NCBI GenBank assembly: GCA_963763885.1
Contig: CAVXQD010000001.1
Coordinates: 1,150,087 to 1,214,086 of the forward strand
DNA length: 64,000 nt
Source of the DNA: JANNBN01 sp963763885
GTDB taxonomy: Bacteria; Actinomycetota; Acidimicrobiia; Acidimicrobiales; JANYDT01
Direction: 5' to 3'
Under the pieces are notes generated by a model. The model worked only from the letters and a program-made list of their open reading frames with translations, was not told the origin of the DNA and made no database searches. Positions 16,712 to 27,153 of the stretch are shown piece by piece (within the stretch, counting starts at the first letter, position 1; each line of letters opens with the position of its first letter). The position numbers were made by a program, and so were the translations under genes.

Positions 16712-19700
16712 CAACGATTCTTTGCAACGAGAACACTCTCGTTCCGGTCCGGCCACCCGGGGACAAGTCCGCCAGGCAATCCCCCCTTCGCAGCCGACTC
16801 CGTAAACGTGAATACTTCCAAGAGACCGCCTGTCGATTGACTTGCGTAAACCTCCCAGGATGGATACGCATCACCATCGAACTCCACCTGGATTCCGCTA
16901 TCACCCCGGTCTCTAAACCGCCAGCGGCCATCAATCGCAGGCGCTCTCACACCGAAAACATTCGGGGCAAGCGGATTCACAATGTCATATCGCACCGAAA
17001 GCCCGCTTAAACCGTCAGAAAAAGTGTCCTCCGTCAATTCCATAAAGTTTCTTTCAACGTCAGGATCCTTGCACTCACGACCCGGGTGATGAGAACAGTT
17101 TACCTCTATCCGGATCGTACCAGCCTCGAAATCAATTTCGATGCACGCCCGACTCATATCGCAAGTAGCGTTCGGGTCAAACTGGCGATTGTCGCCAGCA
17201 TGACAGTTATTCAACTGCAAGCATCCAGACTTCTCTGTCGCGATGAAAGCACGGATTGAAAATTTCCCCCAACCTGCTCGTTTCCTGATCTTCAAATTCC
17301 AAATCTCAACCTTACAAGGGCAGTGCTTTGCGGTATTACTGGAGTTGACCAGGGTCCCGCGGACTCGCCCGGCATTGGCATCGGTTTTCGGCTTCTTTCT
17401 TGAGGGCCCAAAACTGGTCACACCGTCGACCAGTCCGCGATCTTCTGGTTCGCACGACTCAATATCTGCACGAAAGGACGACGTATCGAGCGGGTCGCAT
17501 TCGTCAAGCCCGACCGAACCGGGCTTGTCGACATCCGGTTTCGGCAACGCCGTAGCGATGGGCCCGGCGGTAGTCGGCGCCGTCAAACCCGTTGCTCCAC
17601 CAACGAAGCCGACAAGATCACCGATCGGGAAGACAGACAGGTCCACCAGAGTAACTTGATCGCGCTGTTGGAATGAGTTGTTGTTGGAGTTGTCTGCTTC
17701 CGGACGAAGCGTCCCAGTCGCAAGGAGAGTTGCGTATTGGCATGCGTTGTCGCAATCAGTAACGCCAACATTCGGGTTTCCACCACCGTCCACTTCGGCG
17801 GCGTACCGGCCGGTGGGGTCTGAGTATGTGAGTGGGTTGTTTAGTCCGTAGGTGTAGCGGTTCATTGTGGCGTACGCACCGACGGAACCAGGCATCGTGT
17901 CACGGGCCGTGAATGTTGCGGTGTTCGGGTTGTACCAGCGTGCTCCCATCCATACGAGACCGTTCGTGGGGTCTGTGTAATCAGATTGGAACCCGATATT
18001 TGGTTTGGTCCCGGTCGTTCCGAGCGATTTCCCGAACGGATCCACAATCGAGGTGTCAGTCACTGCACCGGTTGTCGAAAGGGTGAAGCTGACATCGCCG
18101 TGCCGGTCAGCACCAGCAATGGTCATCGTTCCGTTGCGGATGATCCCGTGGACTGACTGACCCGACGGGCCACGCAGGTACTTCGTCGTAGTGCCTTCAG
18201 CAACTGGATCCATTTCCACCCCAGCGTAGGAGAACGCCGTCGCAACACCACCGACCGTCCGGGTGGTCACACGGTCCAGGCTGTCATAGGCGTATGTCAC
18301 CGTGCCGGCTTGGGTTAAACGATCCAATCCGTCATGGGTGTAGGTGGCTGCACCGGTGCCTGTCGTGGACGTCAGCGTGCCTCGCGGTGACCAGTTGTAC
18401 GTTGTGCCAGCACCTGTCAGCAGCCGGTTTCTTTGGTCGTAGGTGTAGGTGTTTGCGCCAGCAGTGAGCCGGTTTCCTGCCGCATCGTAGGTGTAGGCGG
18501 TCACTGTGGAGTTCGGTGCTGTCATTGATCGAAGACGCCCGCCACGATCATAGGAGTACTGGTAGATACCAGCCGCAGTGTTCCCAGGTTGGGTGACCGT
18601 GGTCTTCTTCACTGTCGAGTCTTCGTTGTACTCATAGGCACGTGAACTGATCACCGTTGCCGCAGAGTTTTTGACGGTATCGGTGACAGGCCGCCCCAGG
18701 TCATCGTAAACGTACTTACGTGACGTTGCCCCCGGGTAGGTCACCTGGTCCAACTCACCCGAAGGCAACCAGTCATAGGATGTCAACGTCGAGTTCGTGG
18801 TGATCGTTTTGAGTTCCGACCGACCAGACCAACCGAACGTTGATGTTCCTGCCGCATCGGTTCGGGACGTCATCCGGTCCGCAAGATCAAACACGTAGGT
18901 TGAGGTCCCTTGGGGACCAGAGGCGCCTGTCACGTTGTTCCGTGCGTCATAAGAGATGGTTTGCGAACCAACACTCGTGACCCGGCCACCCTGGTCGTAA
19001 CCGAACGTTCGTGTCGCCGAAACAGCCCCCGTACCAGTTCCGGTTTCACCGGTGAGACGGTTCAGATTGTCATAAGTTTTCGTGACAGTCACCGCACCGG
19101 GACGAACCTCACTGACCGGCACACCAGCAGCGTTATAGGTAACGGTCCATTGCCGGTTCGCCGCCGTTGAGTGGGCGGTGGTGGATGGCTCGACCACTTT
19201 GGCGGGTAGGCCCCAGTTGTTGTACTCGGTCGTGGTCACGTTCGTCTTCGCGTCCTTCACACGAACCATGTTTCCGGCAATGTCATACCCAGCTTCCGAT
19301 ATCGCGGTTGCTGCGGTTGCCCCCAGACCAATATCGGTCACCGACGTCAGGAGCCGGTTCACACTGTCGTAAGTAAACGTGTCCGATGCGGCGTTCGGCC
19401 GAAGGATCGACGTTCGGTTCCCGGCAAGGTCATATCCGAACCCGGTGATCGCAATGTCGACCGTTCCGGCCGGATTCGTACGCTTCTCAAAACTCAACCG
19501 CCCCGCCGGGTCATACTCAAACTTTGTTCGTCGAGCACCAGCAACAGTGACAGTCTCCGTCCAACCAGTCGAAGCCAGGTAGGTGTAGTTCGTGGAAGCA
19601 CCGGTTGCATCGGTCATGCTGACGGGCTGGCCTGTTGCGTTGAAACTTGCTGTCGTAACGTTGTTCATTGGGTCTTTGACGTACGTTCGATTGTTCACAT

Positions 19701-21024
19701 CGTCGTAGTCGTACGTGGTTGTCGCTGCGACTGTCGAACCGAACCCGGCTGTCGAAGTTCTCAACCGACCCGCCGTGTCAAAGGTTGATGCTGTCTTGTT
19801 GAGGTTCGGGTCGGTAACCAGGGTTGTTTCGCCGACATCGTTGAAGTCCCAGAGGGTGACCGGTGCCGTCCCGCCCGTTGCCGGGATTGGTTGCGTGGTC
19901 CGCCGTTTGCGGTTCATCGCATCGAACACGTTCGTGGTGGTAAACCCGCGGCGATCGACCATGGTGAGCGGGTTATCGGCCAGGTCGTAGGTGAACGACT
20001 CGGTTGGGGTAACCGTTGCGTTCGTCGGGTAAGTCACCAATGACGGTCGCCCGTAGGTATCGAATGTTGTTGTGGTAGTGAGGTTACGGGGATCTTTCGT
20101 GTGTGAGGTAGAGCCGAACGTGTCATAACCCGAGGTGACGACGGCCTGCGCCGATGCTGAGGTGGTGCCGGTCGCATTCCACGCAGTGAATGCCGGGGAC
20201 TTAGCTGTCAGGACTCGGTCCGCGAGGTCATAGGTAAGCGTCGTTACGTTCGACCGAGGATCAGTAACCGTCGTGCGGCGTCCCCACTGGTCATATCCGT
20301 ACGAAGTCACCGCAAGAGGCCCACCAGCCGTTAACCCCGGCTTTGAAGTGGAGGACACCAACAGGGTGGTTGCGTTATACGTACTGGATTCCACGTACGC
20401 ACCGGTTGTTGCCGATTTCAGTCGGCCTTCGAAATCGTTGGTGAACGTCGTCTCTCGGTTCGTTTCCACCTGGGTTTGTTGGAACACAAAATTGTTGGCG
20501 TCAAACTGACGGGTAGTGGTCGCAACCCCGTTCGCTGCGTCACCGCGGCGTTCCAGAGTGACGTTGCCGACGTTGTCGTACTCGTAGTAGCCCAACACCA
20601 TTGAGCGTGTACCACCCGTGAGAGGCGAATAGTTCAACAGGGTTCTTTGTTGAAGGAGGTCATCGGTTCGCCACGTCGACTGGACTTGTCTCCCGACAGC
20701 GTCGGTCTCCACATCGACGAGCGGCAGTGTTGGTTTGTAGGTGTACGAACGGATAGTGATGGACCGTGCTGGACCGCCCGGTGCATCCCAAAAGTTGGTG
20801 AGTTTGACGTTGTCGACAAGATTGCGGCTGGTGTACTCCGTTGTCGTGATCAGACCACGCGGATCGGTCATGCTGTCAACCCGGCCGATCGGGTCGTAGT
20901 GGGTTGTGCGTGATCTTCCCGGCGCGGGTCTCGCGCCATGGACGGTCGTTGTTGTCAAAGTCGGTCCCCGTGGTCCGCGAAGGGTCGCCACCGGTGAGGT
21001 CAGATACGACGACCGCGGTCGCAT
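16711..21024 (-). CDS. RHS/WapA-like protein, C-terminal core and candidate toxin tip
   Basis: Third and largest segment of the RHS gene; true reading in this frame starts near 20903. It contains more than twenty YD-type repeats (for example YDNLNRLTGETG, YDYDDVNNRTY), which form the RHS shell. The conserved end of the core is RYTYGLNNPLTYSDPTGRY. About 380 residues follow that do not belong to RHS. This tip is Cys-rich (CPCK, SGCLQLNNC, CDMSRAC, CSHHPGREC), polar and less GC-rich than the core, as expected for a swappable polymorphic toxin domain. I do not recognise its fold. The stop overlaps the lipoprotein start. Confidence 0.8.
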   Translation of the reverse strand: MRPRSSYLTSPVATLRGPRGPTLTTTTVHGARPAPGRSRTTHYDPIGRVDSMTDPRGLITTTEYTSRNLVDNVKLTNFWDAPGGPARSITIRSYTYKPTLPLVDVETDAVGRQVQSTWRTDDLLQQRTLLNYSPLTGGTRSMVLGYYEYDNVGNVTLERRGDAANGVATTTRQFDANNFVFQQTQVETNRETTFTNDFEGRLKSATTGAYVESSTYNATTLLVSSTSKPGLTAGGPLAVTSYGYDQWGRRTTVTDPRSNVTTLTYDLADRVLTAKSPAFTAWNATGTTSASAQAVVTSGYDTFGSTSHTKDPRNLTTTTTFDTYGRPSLVTYPTNATVTPTESFTYDLADNPLTMVDRRGFTTTNVFDAMNRKRRTTQPIPATGGTAPVTLWDFNDVGETTLVTDPNLNKTASTFDTAGRLRTSTAGFGSTVAATTTYDYDDVNNRTYVKDPMNNVTTASFNATGQPVSMTDATGASTNYTYLASTGWTETVTVAGARRTKFEYDPAGRLSFEKRTNPAGTVDIAITGFGYDLAGNRTSILRPNAASDTFTYDSVNRLLTSVTDIGLGATAATAISEAGYDIAGNMVRVKDAKTNVTTTEYNNWGLPAKVVEPSTTAHSTAANRQWTVTYNAAGVPVSEVRPGAVTVTKTYDNLNRLTGETGTGTGAVSATRTFGYDQGGRVTSVGSQTISYDARNNVTGASGPQGTSTYVFDLADRMTSRTDAAGTSTFGWSGRSELKTITTNSTLTSYDWLPSGELDQVTYPGATSRKYVYDDLGRPVTDTVKNSAATVISSRAYEYNEDSTVKKTTVTQPGNTAAGIYQYSYDRGGRLRSMTAPNSTVTAYTYDAAGNRLTAGANTYTYDQRNRLLTGAGTTYNWSPRGTLTSTTGTGAATYTHDGLDRLTQAGTVTYAYDSLDRVTTRTVGGVATAFSYAGVEMDPVAEGTTTKYLRGPSGQSVHGIIRNGTMTIAGADRHGDVSFTLSTTGAVTDTSIVDPFGKSLGTTGTKPNIGFQSDYTDPTNGLVWMGARWYNPNTATFTARDTMPGSVGAYATMNRYTYGLNNPLTYSDPTGRYAAEVDGGGNPNVGVTDCDNACQYATLLATGTLRPEADNSNNNSFQQRDQVTLVDLSVFPIGDLVGFVGGATGLTAPTTAGPIATALPKPDVDKPGSVGLDECDPLDTSSFRADIESCEPEDRGLVDGVTSFGPSRKKPKTDANAGRVRGTLVNSSNTAKHCPCKVEIWNLKIRKRAGWGKFSIRAFIATEKSGCLQLNNCHAGDNRQFDPNATCDMSRACIEIDFEAGTIRIEVNCSHHPGRECKDPDVERNFMELTEDTFSDGLSGLSVRYDIVNPLAPNVFGVRAPAIDGRWRFRDRGDSGIQVEFDGDAYPSWEVYASQSTGGLLEVFTFTESAAKGGLPGGLVPGWPDRNESVLVAKNR

Positions 21025-21376
21025 TGTTATTCGAGTCGTAGGTGGTCGTGATTCGGGCTTGGTGTGTCACGTTGGACACTGTGTTCAGTATCTGAGGGCC
21101 CGTGGACGTGACGACGCGTCCTCTGACGTCGTAGACGTTGGTGGTGATTCCCTGCACCGTGGAGGTCGCCGTGTCGAGGCGACCGGTGGTGAGCAGCCGC
21201 CCGAGCGCGTCGTAGGTGTTGACCCGTGTTCCGAGTGCTGGGTCCACGATGCGTAGTTGGTTACCGAGATTGTCGTACTGGTAGGACACAATCTTGTTGG
21301 TCCGGTCGGTGACCGATATCAACGAGCCGATCGGCACGAACCCGCCGCCCAGTGCTAGCGGTCGACGCATCCGCAT
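20876..21376 (-). CDS. RHS gene, frame segment between two frameshifts
   Basis: A 150-codon stretch of the same RHS gene in a third frame, meaningful from about 21350 to 20903. It reads SVTDRTNKIVSYQYDNLGN, RVNTYDALGRL and TTYDSNNNAT, continuous YD repeats that join the flanking segments. The upstream junction is repaired by removing one G from GGG (plus-strand CCC at 21348-21350). The downstream junction is repaired by removing one C from CCC (plus-strand GGG at 20901-20903), giving ITHNHYDPIGR. It is not a separate gene. Confidence 0.7.
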   Translation of the reverse strand: MRMRRPLALGGGFVPIGSLISVTDRTNKIVSYQYDNLGNQLRIVDPALGTRVNTYDALGRLLTTGRLDTATSTVQGITTNVYDVRGRVVTSTGPQILNTVSNVTHQARITTTYDSNNNATAVVVSDLTGGDPSRTTGTDFDNNDRPWRETRAGKITHNPLRPDRPG

Positions 21377-23867
21377 AGGCTCTCGTTGTGATTTTGCCTG
21401 CGGGGTCCGTGATGGCTGACAGGTTTCCGACCGGGTCGTACCCGTATTGGGTTCGGTAGGTGTTGTCGGTCGGGCTTGTGGACCGTTCGTCTCGGTAAGA
21501 AGTGAGAAGATCGGTATTGGCTTGATAGGTCCAGTATTGAGTGCGGTTCGTGAGGCGGGTTTCTGAGAGCTTGTTGCCGCGGTCGTCGTTGATGATGGTC
21601 GTGACTCGCAGGGCTGGGTCGGTCATCTTGTTCATGAACCCCTTGGCGTCGTACTCGTACGAGGTAGTCAAGCCAGCTTTGTCGATCCGTTGGATCATTT
21701 GATTCTTGGCGTTGTAGATGTCTTTGGAGAAGAGCCCGTCCGTCAACGCGTCGTTGGTCGAAACCTCGATGTTCGCACCGTTCTGTATGGCGGAGAACAG
21801 GGTGATGTTGCCCTCACCGTCAGTTCGTTGCGTGACCCGTCCGAGCACCCCGTCGCCTCGTTCGAACATCACTGCGTCGACCACCGCGTTGCCGTTGTGG
21901 CCTTGTTCGGTTGGCCACCGAAAGCCGATCTTCACGAAGGCGGCCGTTTCGGGTGTTCGGATTTGGCCGCGTATCCAACGGAACGTTGTTCCGGTTTGCC
22001 AGAGCGATTCCCCTCCATAAGCTGCGACGCCGGTCGTGATGAGATTTTGGTTCACGTCGTAGAACGAGGCCACCGGCGACATTTTTCCGGTGGTAGTTCC
22101 TTTCATCCGAGCCGAGATCGTGTACAGCTGCGATGGGCTGACGGCAACGAAGCTGGAATCCAGTTGAGCTGAGCTAGATGCCCCGCCGTAGTTCAACACA
22201 TACGATTGTGCTCCGACATAGCCGCCTTGTGCTGCCGACATGCCAGACCCTGCACCAGCGCCCGTGGCGGTCCAACTCCCGGTCGACTCAAAGGATGGGT
22301 TCGGAGCCAGGTTCGGAGCGTTCAACACGAACTCCGAGTTCGCGTAACCGATCTGAACGTCAGTGTTGCCTTTTGGCTTGGTTACCTTGGTGATCAGTCC
22401 GTCGGTGTACTCATACAGCCAACAACCCGTGATCGTCGTCGTCACCGGTGGACACACTTGTGTCAATAACCCGTTCGTGTACGTGTAGTTCCACACCAAG
22501 CCTGCGACGGTTGTTGCTGGTGGCGTCACAACCGGTGTGGTCGTCACGGTACTGATCAAGTTGCCGTTGTATCCGAAAGTCAACTCCCGAAGCGACTTTT
22601 CGTCTTTAATGGAGGTCAGAACGTTTGCGGTGTAGACGTAGTTGAGCGCGTTGCCGTTACGATCCTGAATCTTCATGAGTCGGCCGTTTGTGTTGAACCA
22701 GGCCGTCGTGCGGTCTTTCGTCATGTACCGGAACCCGGCCCATCCTGTGCCTGGAGGGTCCTTCACTAAGTCTGCGTAGAACCCATCGCCAGTTGCCTTG
22801 TACGTTCCGTCGGCGGAACGGGTGTAGTACTCGCGTCGACCATCTGGCATCGTGACGACCACCGGATCGTTCACCGACGCGACCGAGGTTTGACGGGCAG
22901 ACGCAGCAGCGCCGAGCAGCGTCGGCACGAACGCCGTATCCGTGGTGAGGATGATCTTGTCCAGGATGGTTCCGTCTTCGCGCATCCATACGTTGACCGT
23001 GTACAGCCCAGCTGTCGGCACCGTGATCGTGACCGATGCGGACGTTTCCGAAACGTTCGACCAGCTCAACGTTCCGGTCCCATTAACGGCCACGCTGTTC
23101 GAAACGATTCCGTTCAGGCCGATATGAATGCTGTTGTCGTTTGATGTCGAACCGTAGCCGCGGACCCACACCTTGTATGTCCCTGCTGCTGCGAAATTCA
23201 CTTGGTAATCAACCCGAGGGGAAGTCGTCGTGACTGCCGAGTCGATCGCCGCAGAATTGATGTTGGGAACAGCTTGAATCATCGGGCCAGATGAACCGGT
23301 GACTCCGGCAACCGTGTTCCATGTCTTGTTGTTTACGACGGTCGACATGTCTGAAACTTCAGCTTCCAGTACGACTTGGCCACCGACGGACACCGAAGCC
23401 TGACCCGATGGAATGTAAGCAAGTTTCGAGTCGAGCGACGATGACCACCCTGGTCCAAACAGCTGCCCTGAGGTACGACGGTTTCGGCTGTTGTAGGTCC
23501 TTGACACCAGGAGGCCCGGAGCGACCGACGAAATCGCAGCGTCGGTCGACGACGTGGTGAACGAACCCAACGCTTCGTTGACCCCTGACGAAGAGGAATC
23601 CTCTTCATTGAGATCAACATAGGGATCCCAACCCAACGACGCGAGTCCAGGGTCGTCAGCGGGCGAGGTACCTGTTACGAACGCAAAAGGGAGTCGGCGA
23701 GACCACACCAATATCGGTGCTGCCCGGAGCAGTATTGCGCGCCCAGGCACGCCACTGATAGGGCGATTCGAAGTCCAGCTGTGACGAAACTTGCCATCCG
23801 CCCGACACCCACGGCGAGTACAGACATCTCGTGCCCGACCCCGGGGTTTCAGACGCACCGCCCACAA
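21261..23867 (-). CDS. RHS gene, middle segment with inserted carbohydrate-binding-like domain
   Basis: True reading runs from about 23688 to 21350. It opens with an RHS-type leader (FTTSSTDAAISSVAPGL, SRTYNSR, FGPGWSSSLDSKL). A domain of about 140 residues follows (VDYQVNFAAAGTYKVWVRG ... SVTITVPTAGLYTVNVWMRE) that resembles a CBM6-like beta-sandwich. Next come a REYYTRSADGTYKATG block and early YD repeats. Another beta-sandwich-like region (NLAPNPSFESTGSWTATG) interrupts the repeats. Large insertions of sugar-binding type suggest contact with cell walls. The segment joins the N-terminal part by removing one base from a four-base run at 23685-23688. Confidence 0.75.
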   Translation of the reverse strand: MWAVRLKPRGRARDVCTRRGCRADGKFRHSWTSNRPISGVPGRAILLRAAPILVWSRRLPFAFVTGTSPADDPGLASLGWDPYVDLNEEDSSSSGVNEALGSFTTSSTDAAISSVAPGLLVSRTYNSRNRRTSGQLFGPGWSSSLDSKLAYIPSGQASVSVGGQVVLEAEVSDMSTVVNNKTWNTVAGVTGSSGPMIQAVPNINSAAIDSAVTTTSPRVDYQVNFAAAGTYKVWVRGYGSTSNDNSIHIGLNGIVSNSVAVNGTGTLSWSNVSETSASVTITVPTAGLYTVNVWMREDGTILDKIILTTDTAFVPTLLGAAASARQTSVASVNDPVVVTMPDGRREYYTRSADGTYKATGDGFYADLVKDPPGTGWAGFRYMTKDRTTAWFNTNGRLMKIQDRNGNALNYVYTANVLTSIKDEKSLRELTFGYNGNLISTVTTTPVVTPPATTVAGLVWNYTYTNGLLTQVCPPVTTTITGCWLYEYTDGLITKVTKPKGNTDVQIGYANSEFVLNAPNLAPNPSFESTGSWTATGAGAGSGMSAAQGGYVGAQSYVLNYGGASSSAQLDSSFVAVSPSQLYTISARMKGTTTGKMSPVASFYDVNQNLITTGVAAYGGESLWQTGTTFRWIRGQIRTPETAAFVKIGFRWPTEQGHNGNAVVDAVMFERGDGVLGRVTQRTDGEGNITLFSAIQNGANIEVSTNDALTDGLFSKDIYNAKNQMIQRIDKAGLTTSYEYDAKGFMNKMTDPALRVTTIINDDRGNKLSETRLTNRTQYWTYQANTDLLTSYRDERSTSPTDNTYRTQYGYDPVGNLSAITDPAGKITTRAYADASTASTGRRVRADRLVDIGHRPDQQDCVLPVRQSR

Positions 23868-26800
23868 GCGCCGGTAGCGTGGGAGTGCAAACCTGATAAG
23901 TGAGTTCCACGCTGTCGCCTACGTCCGCGTCGGTAGCGGAGGCCTGAAGCCAGGGACGAATCGACGTCGTCGAATTAGCCGTCGGACCAACCAACACCGG
24001 CACGGTGACCGCAGACCCAGGATTTGGTTTCGTCGTGAACGTCACGGCCGCTGATACAGCGGGGGCCTGCAGCGGCCCAGGGCTCGTAACCACTGCTGGG
24101 AAATCTCGAGCCAACGCAGTAACCGTATAGGCCGTGTTGTACTGCAGTTGCGGTGAAATCCATGGGCCAGAAACAAAAGCGGAAGGAGCGATACACGATG
24201 CAGGATTGCTCACCAAACACACGTTGTATTGAAACTGGACCGGGTCTCCATCAGGGTCAGTCGCGGTCGCAGTGAACTGCGGCGTGCCCGAAACCAGGGT
24301 CGCGCCGTTCGTAGGTGCAGTTACGGTTGCAACTCCCGGTGCCGCATTGGAACGCGCCACGGTCGTGAACGTTTGAGTCTTCGAAGTTGAACGATTCAAC
24401 GAGTCGCTCACCGTGACAGTCCACGCATAATTCGTTCCGTAACCGAGTTGAGCCGTAACAGCTGGTGAGGGCCCAAACGCCGTGTTGACCGCACACAGTC
24501 CACCCACGACATTCACGCATACTTGGACTTGCCATTGATACGGCGCGATACCTCCAACAGCTGTCGCGTCCAAATTCAAAGATACCGTTGCCCCGTTCGC
24601 GGTACCCGCCCCGAATGAACCATTCACAGGACCTGACATCGAAATCCCAGACGGCCCTGCAGCCACCGTTGTGAACGTCCTCGTTCCCAGTGCGACCGGG
24701 TTGTTTACCCCATCCCACACATACGGGCTCCACTGGAAAACCGTATTGGCTGGCAACACTGCCGGTACAAACGTCGGAGATGTCGCCCAATTGGCTTGGT
24801 TATAGCAGGCAATAGGAGCCGAAAAATTGGGGGTGCACAGGTAATTGTAATAGAACAACGTTGCGTTGTCAGGATCTGTCGCCGAAATGGTCAGAGACGG
24901 TTGCGTGGCGACCCCGGTCGCGCCTTCCGCTGGCGACACAAACGATCCCGAAGGTGGAGTGTTTGGGGTTCCGTCCCACCCGTACTCCGAATCCATACCA
25001 ATCCGACAATTGGTCCCATGCCCGTACGCGTCGAGCGGCGTGATGTTCGTAATCTTCAAACCGGCGAAACTCGGGTTGTTCTTCCATTCCAAGAGAAACG
25101 GCGTGAGCGAAAACGACACCGTTGGCTGGCCGATGTTGTCGATCACGAAATCGCCAATCAACTGCGTAGTTGGTTGGTTGTACCAGGAGAGAGTGGAGGG
25201 GTCCCATGCCGAACGGGTTGCCTCAACGCGCATTGTTCCAGGTTTGAAATACCCGTCATAGTCAAAGCAATAGTCTTTGCGAATGTTCACGACGCCCGTC
25301 ATCCCTGGCTGGAAATTCGCCATGTACATACGAAGGACATACGAGTCGATCCCGTTGTGGAGATACATCGGACCGCTTTTCACCTCAAGCGGGTTGCCAA
25401 GCTGGTTAAACACTTCATACGAACCGGCATAGGCAGAGTTGATGAAGTTCTTCTGGGTGTTATAGAACGCGCTCGAGATAGCCGGGTCAACCTGTACCGG
25501 GAACGCCCGGGACGGATCATCTAACCAATCAGTACTCACAGCATATGAAACCACCCAACGGTTGTCTTTCGCTTGTCGCAAGGTGGACTCGACCGGCGTC
25601 GGAACACCATTTGCGTCGACCGCATCACCAACCGGCAACACCGCAATCACCTTCGCTGCCGAATTTCGAATCACTATGACGCCATCAGGTCCCTGAAAGG
25701 GACTCAACCCCGAAGACATGACCAACTCGAAGTCCCAGATAGCGTCGCCTTGAGGCACCGCTGTCAGCACGATCCGTCCCTTTGCACCTGCTCCGGTCAC
25801 CCGCTGAACAAGCTGCGACCCGTCCGGCATCGCGCCGTCCCACGAAACCTCCAGACCGTCAGCAGACTTCTTTGGGGCGGAGATCTTCTGTGGAAGCAAA
25901 GGGCGAAGTCCAATACTGCCGGCTGGGACTTCCAACGCAACAGCTCCACGACGATCATCAACCGATCTCATCACAACACGACCATCTGCGGCCTTCGCTG
26001 AAAGCTCCGCTCCAGAGCCAGTCAACGGTTCGGCCACGGGAGCCGGACCGGCGAACGTCGATTCTTTGTTCGTAATCCTCGGGTTACTCACTGGAGGCGC
26101 CACAACTGGACCGGGATTCCCCGACGTCCAGTTCCCACCCACGCGACGAGGCGGAAGCACCTTCGCGGGGACCGTCGAAGTTGTCGAAGTCGTCGAGGTC
26201 GTAGAGCGGGCCACGACAGTGGTGGTGGGTGATGCTGCCTTATCGGGCGCCCCTGTCGTCGTCGGCACCCCTATCGTCGAGGGCACCTGCACCGTTGAGG
26301 AAGTCGACACAGATGCCGGCGGACCAGATGACGGCGGACCAGATGGCGGCGGAACCGACGAACTCGAACCGGACGTCTGAGGCGACGTCTGAGCAAGCGC
26401 CGGCTTGTCCGAAGACGTGGAGCTGTTGAGGCCCAACGGATTCGGAACGGTCGCACTGACCGTGGACGGAACACCCGGTTTCGAAGTACTTGATGTCGAA
26501 GCAGTTGTCGTCGAAGTGCTTGATGTAGAACTACTCGACGGAGCCACAGTCGATGCCGTTGCCGGAACGAGAGTAGTCACGGTCTCGGGCGGAGGACCTG
26601 CGTTGTCAATTGGCACAACCAGCGGGTTCTTGCCCGGCTGCGGCAGACTTTTCCTTTTCGGCTTGTCCCGCTTCCCACGCGTCGGAGCCTCCGCCCCGAC
26701 CAGGACCGGGTCACCTGCAGCAGTCGACGAACTCGACACCGCGACGACGGGGTTAACAAAACCCGCCGGGGTGCCGCCTTCGATGTTTGCATCTGGCAAT

Positions 26801-27153
26801 AGCCCACCCATCTGCCGCACAGCTTGTTCGGCTGCACGGGCTTTACCCCTCGATACAGCATCGGTTTTTCCGAACCACTCCGGGTTAGGCGTAGCGGGCA
26901 CCGCAACGGGTTTGCCCGCCAACGACTCAGGAGTCCCAACGTCAAACGGCGGACGCTTCCCAGGGTTCCCGTCGTCAGGCACCGGATTAACGTCCGCGCT
27001 CGCGCGATTTCCACCTAACAGGTTCGGCAATCCAAACCAAGCCCCGTTCGGCAACGACACCAAGCCAGTCACGAACAACGAAACAACAACCAACTTGGCA
27101 AGAATTCGATGTCGACGAAACAACACAGTTCGAGAGCTCTCTAGCCCTCCCAC
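23656..27153 (-). CDS. RHS/WapA-like protein, secreted N-terminal part with DNRLRE domain
   Basis: True reading extends from 27153 (GTG; GTG at 27126 is an alternative) to about 23688. A basic stretch and hydrophobic helix (ILAKLVVVSLFVTGLVSL) form a signal peptide or anchor. About 300 low-complexity residues follow, rich in Thr, Ser and Pro. A DNRLRE-type domain is then visible (FPVQVDPAISSAF, YVLRMYMANFQPG, TRSAWDPSTLSWYNQPTTQ), then Ig-like repeats with Cys pairs. This is the export and wall-attachment half of a cell-surface RHS protein. Expected total size after repair is over 3,400 residues. The 386 bases upstream (27154-27539) are AT-richer and hold the divergent promoters but no gene. 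Confidence 0.78.
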   Translation of the reverse strand: MGGLESSRTVLFRRHRILAKLVVVSLFVTGLVSLPNGAWFGLPNLLGGNRASADVNPVPDDGNPGKRPPFDVGTPESLAGKPVAVPATPNPEWFGKTDAVSRGKARAAEQAVRQMGGLLPDANIEGGTPAGFVNPVVAVSSSSTAAGDPVLVGAEAPTRGKRDKPKRKSLPQPGKNPLVVPIDNAGPPPETVTTLVPATASTVAPSSSSTSSTSTTTASTSSTSKPGVPSTVSATVPNPLGLNSSTSSDKPALAQTSPQTSGSSSSVPPPSGPPSSGPPASVSTSSTVQVPSTIGVPTTTGAPDKAASPTTTVVARSTTSTTSTTSTVPAKVLPPRRVGGNWTSGNPGPVVAPPVSNPRITNKESTFAGPAPVAEPLTGSGAELSAKAADGRVVMRSVDDRRGAVALEVPAGSIGLRPLLPQKISAPKKSADGLEVSWDGAMPDGSQLVQRVTGAGAKGRIVLTAVPQGDAIWDFELVMSSGLSPFQGPDGVIVIRNSAAKVIAVLPVGDAVDANGVPTPVESTLRQAKDNRWVVSYAVSTDWLDDPSRAFPVQVDPAISSAFYNTQKNFINSAYAGSYEVFNQLGNPLEVKSGPMYLHNGIDSYVLRMYMANFQPGMTGVVNIRKDYCFDYDGYFKPGTMRVEATRSAWDPSTLSWYNQPTTQLIGDFVIDNIGQPTVSFSLTPFLLEWKNNPSFAGLKITNITPLDAYGHGTNCRIGMDSEYGWDGTPNTPPSGSFVSPAEGATGVATQPSLTISATDPDNATLFYYNYLCTPNFSAPIACYNQANWATSPTFVPAVLPANTVFQWSPYVWDGVNNPVALGTRTFTTVAAGPSGISMSGPVNGSFGAGTANGATVSLNLDATAVGGIAPYQWQVQVCVNVVGGLCAVNTAFGPSPAVTAQLGYGTNYAWTVTVSDSLNRSTSKTQTFTTVARSNAAPGVATVTAPTNGATLVSGTPQFTATATDPDGDPVQFQYNVCLVSNPASCIAPSAFVSGPWISPQLQYNTAYTVTALARDFPAVVTSPGPLQAPAVSAAVTFTTKPNPGSAVTVPVLVGPTANSTTSIRPWLQASATDADVGDSVELTYQVCTPTLPALVGGASETPGSGTRCLYSPWVSGGWQVSSQLDFESPYQWRAWARNTAPGSTDIGVVSPTPFCVRNRYLAR

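Noticed and set aside
16711..27153. Programmed frameshifting in the RHS gene
   Set aside because: Three breaks of the same one-base kind lack a shared slippery heptamer; sequencing error or decay is simpler.
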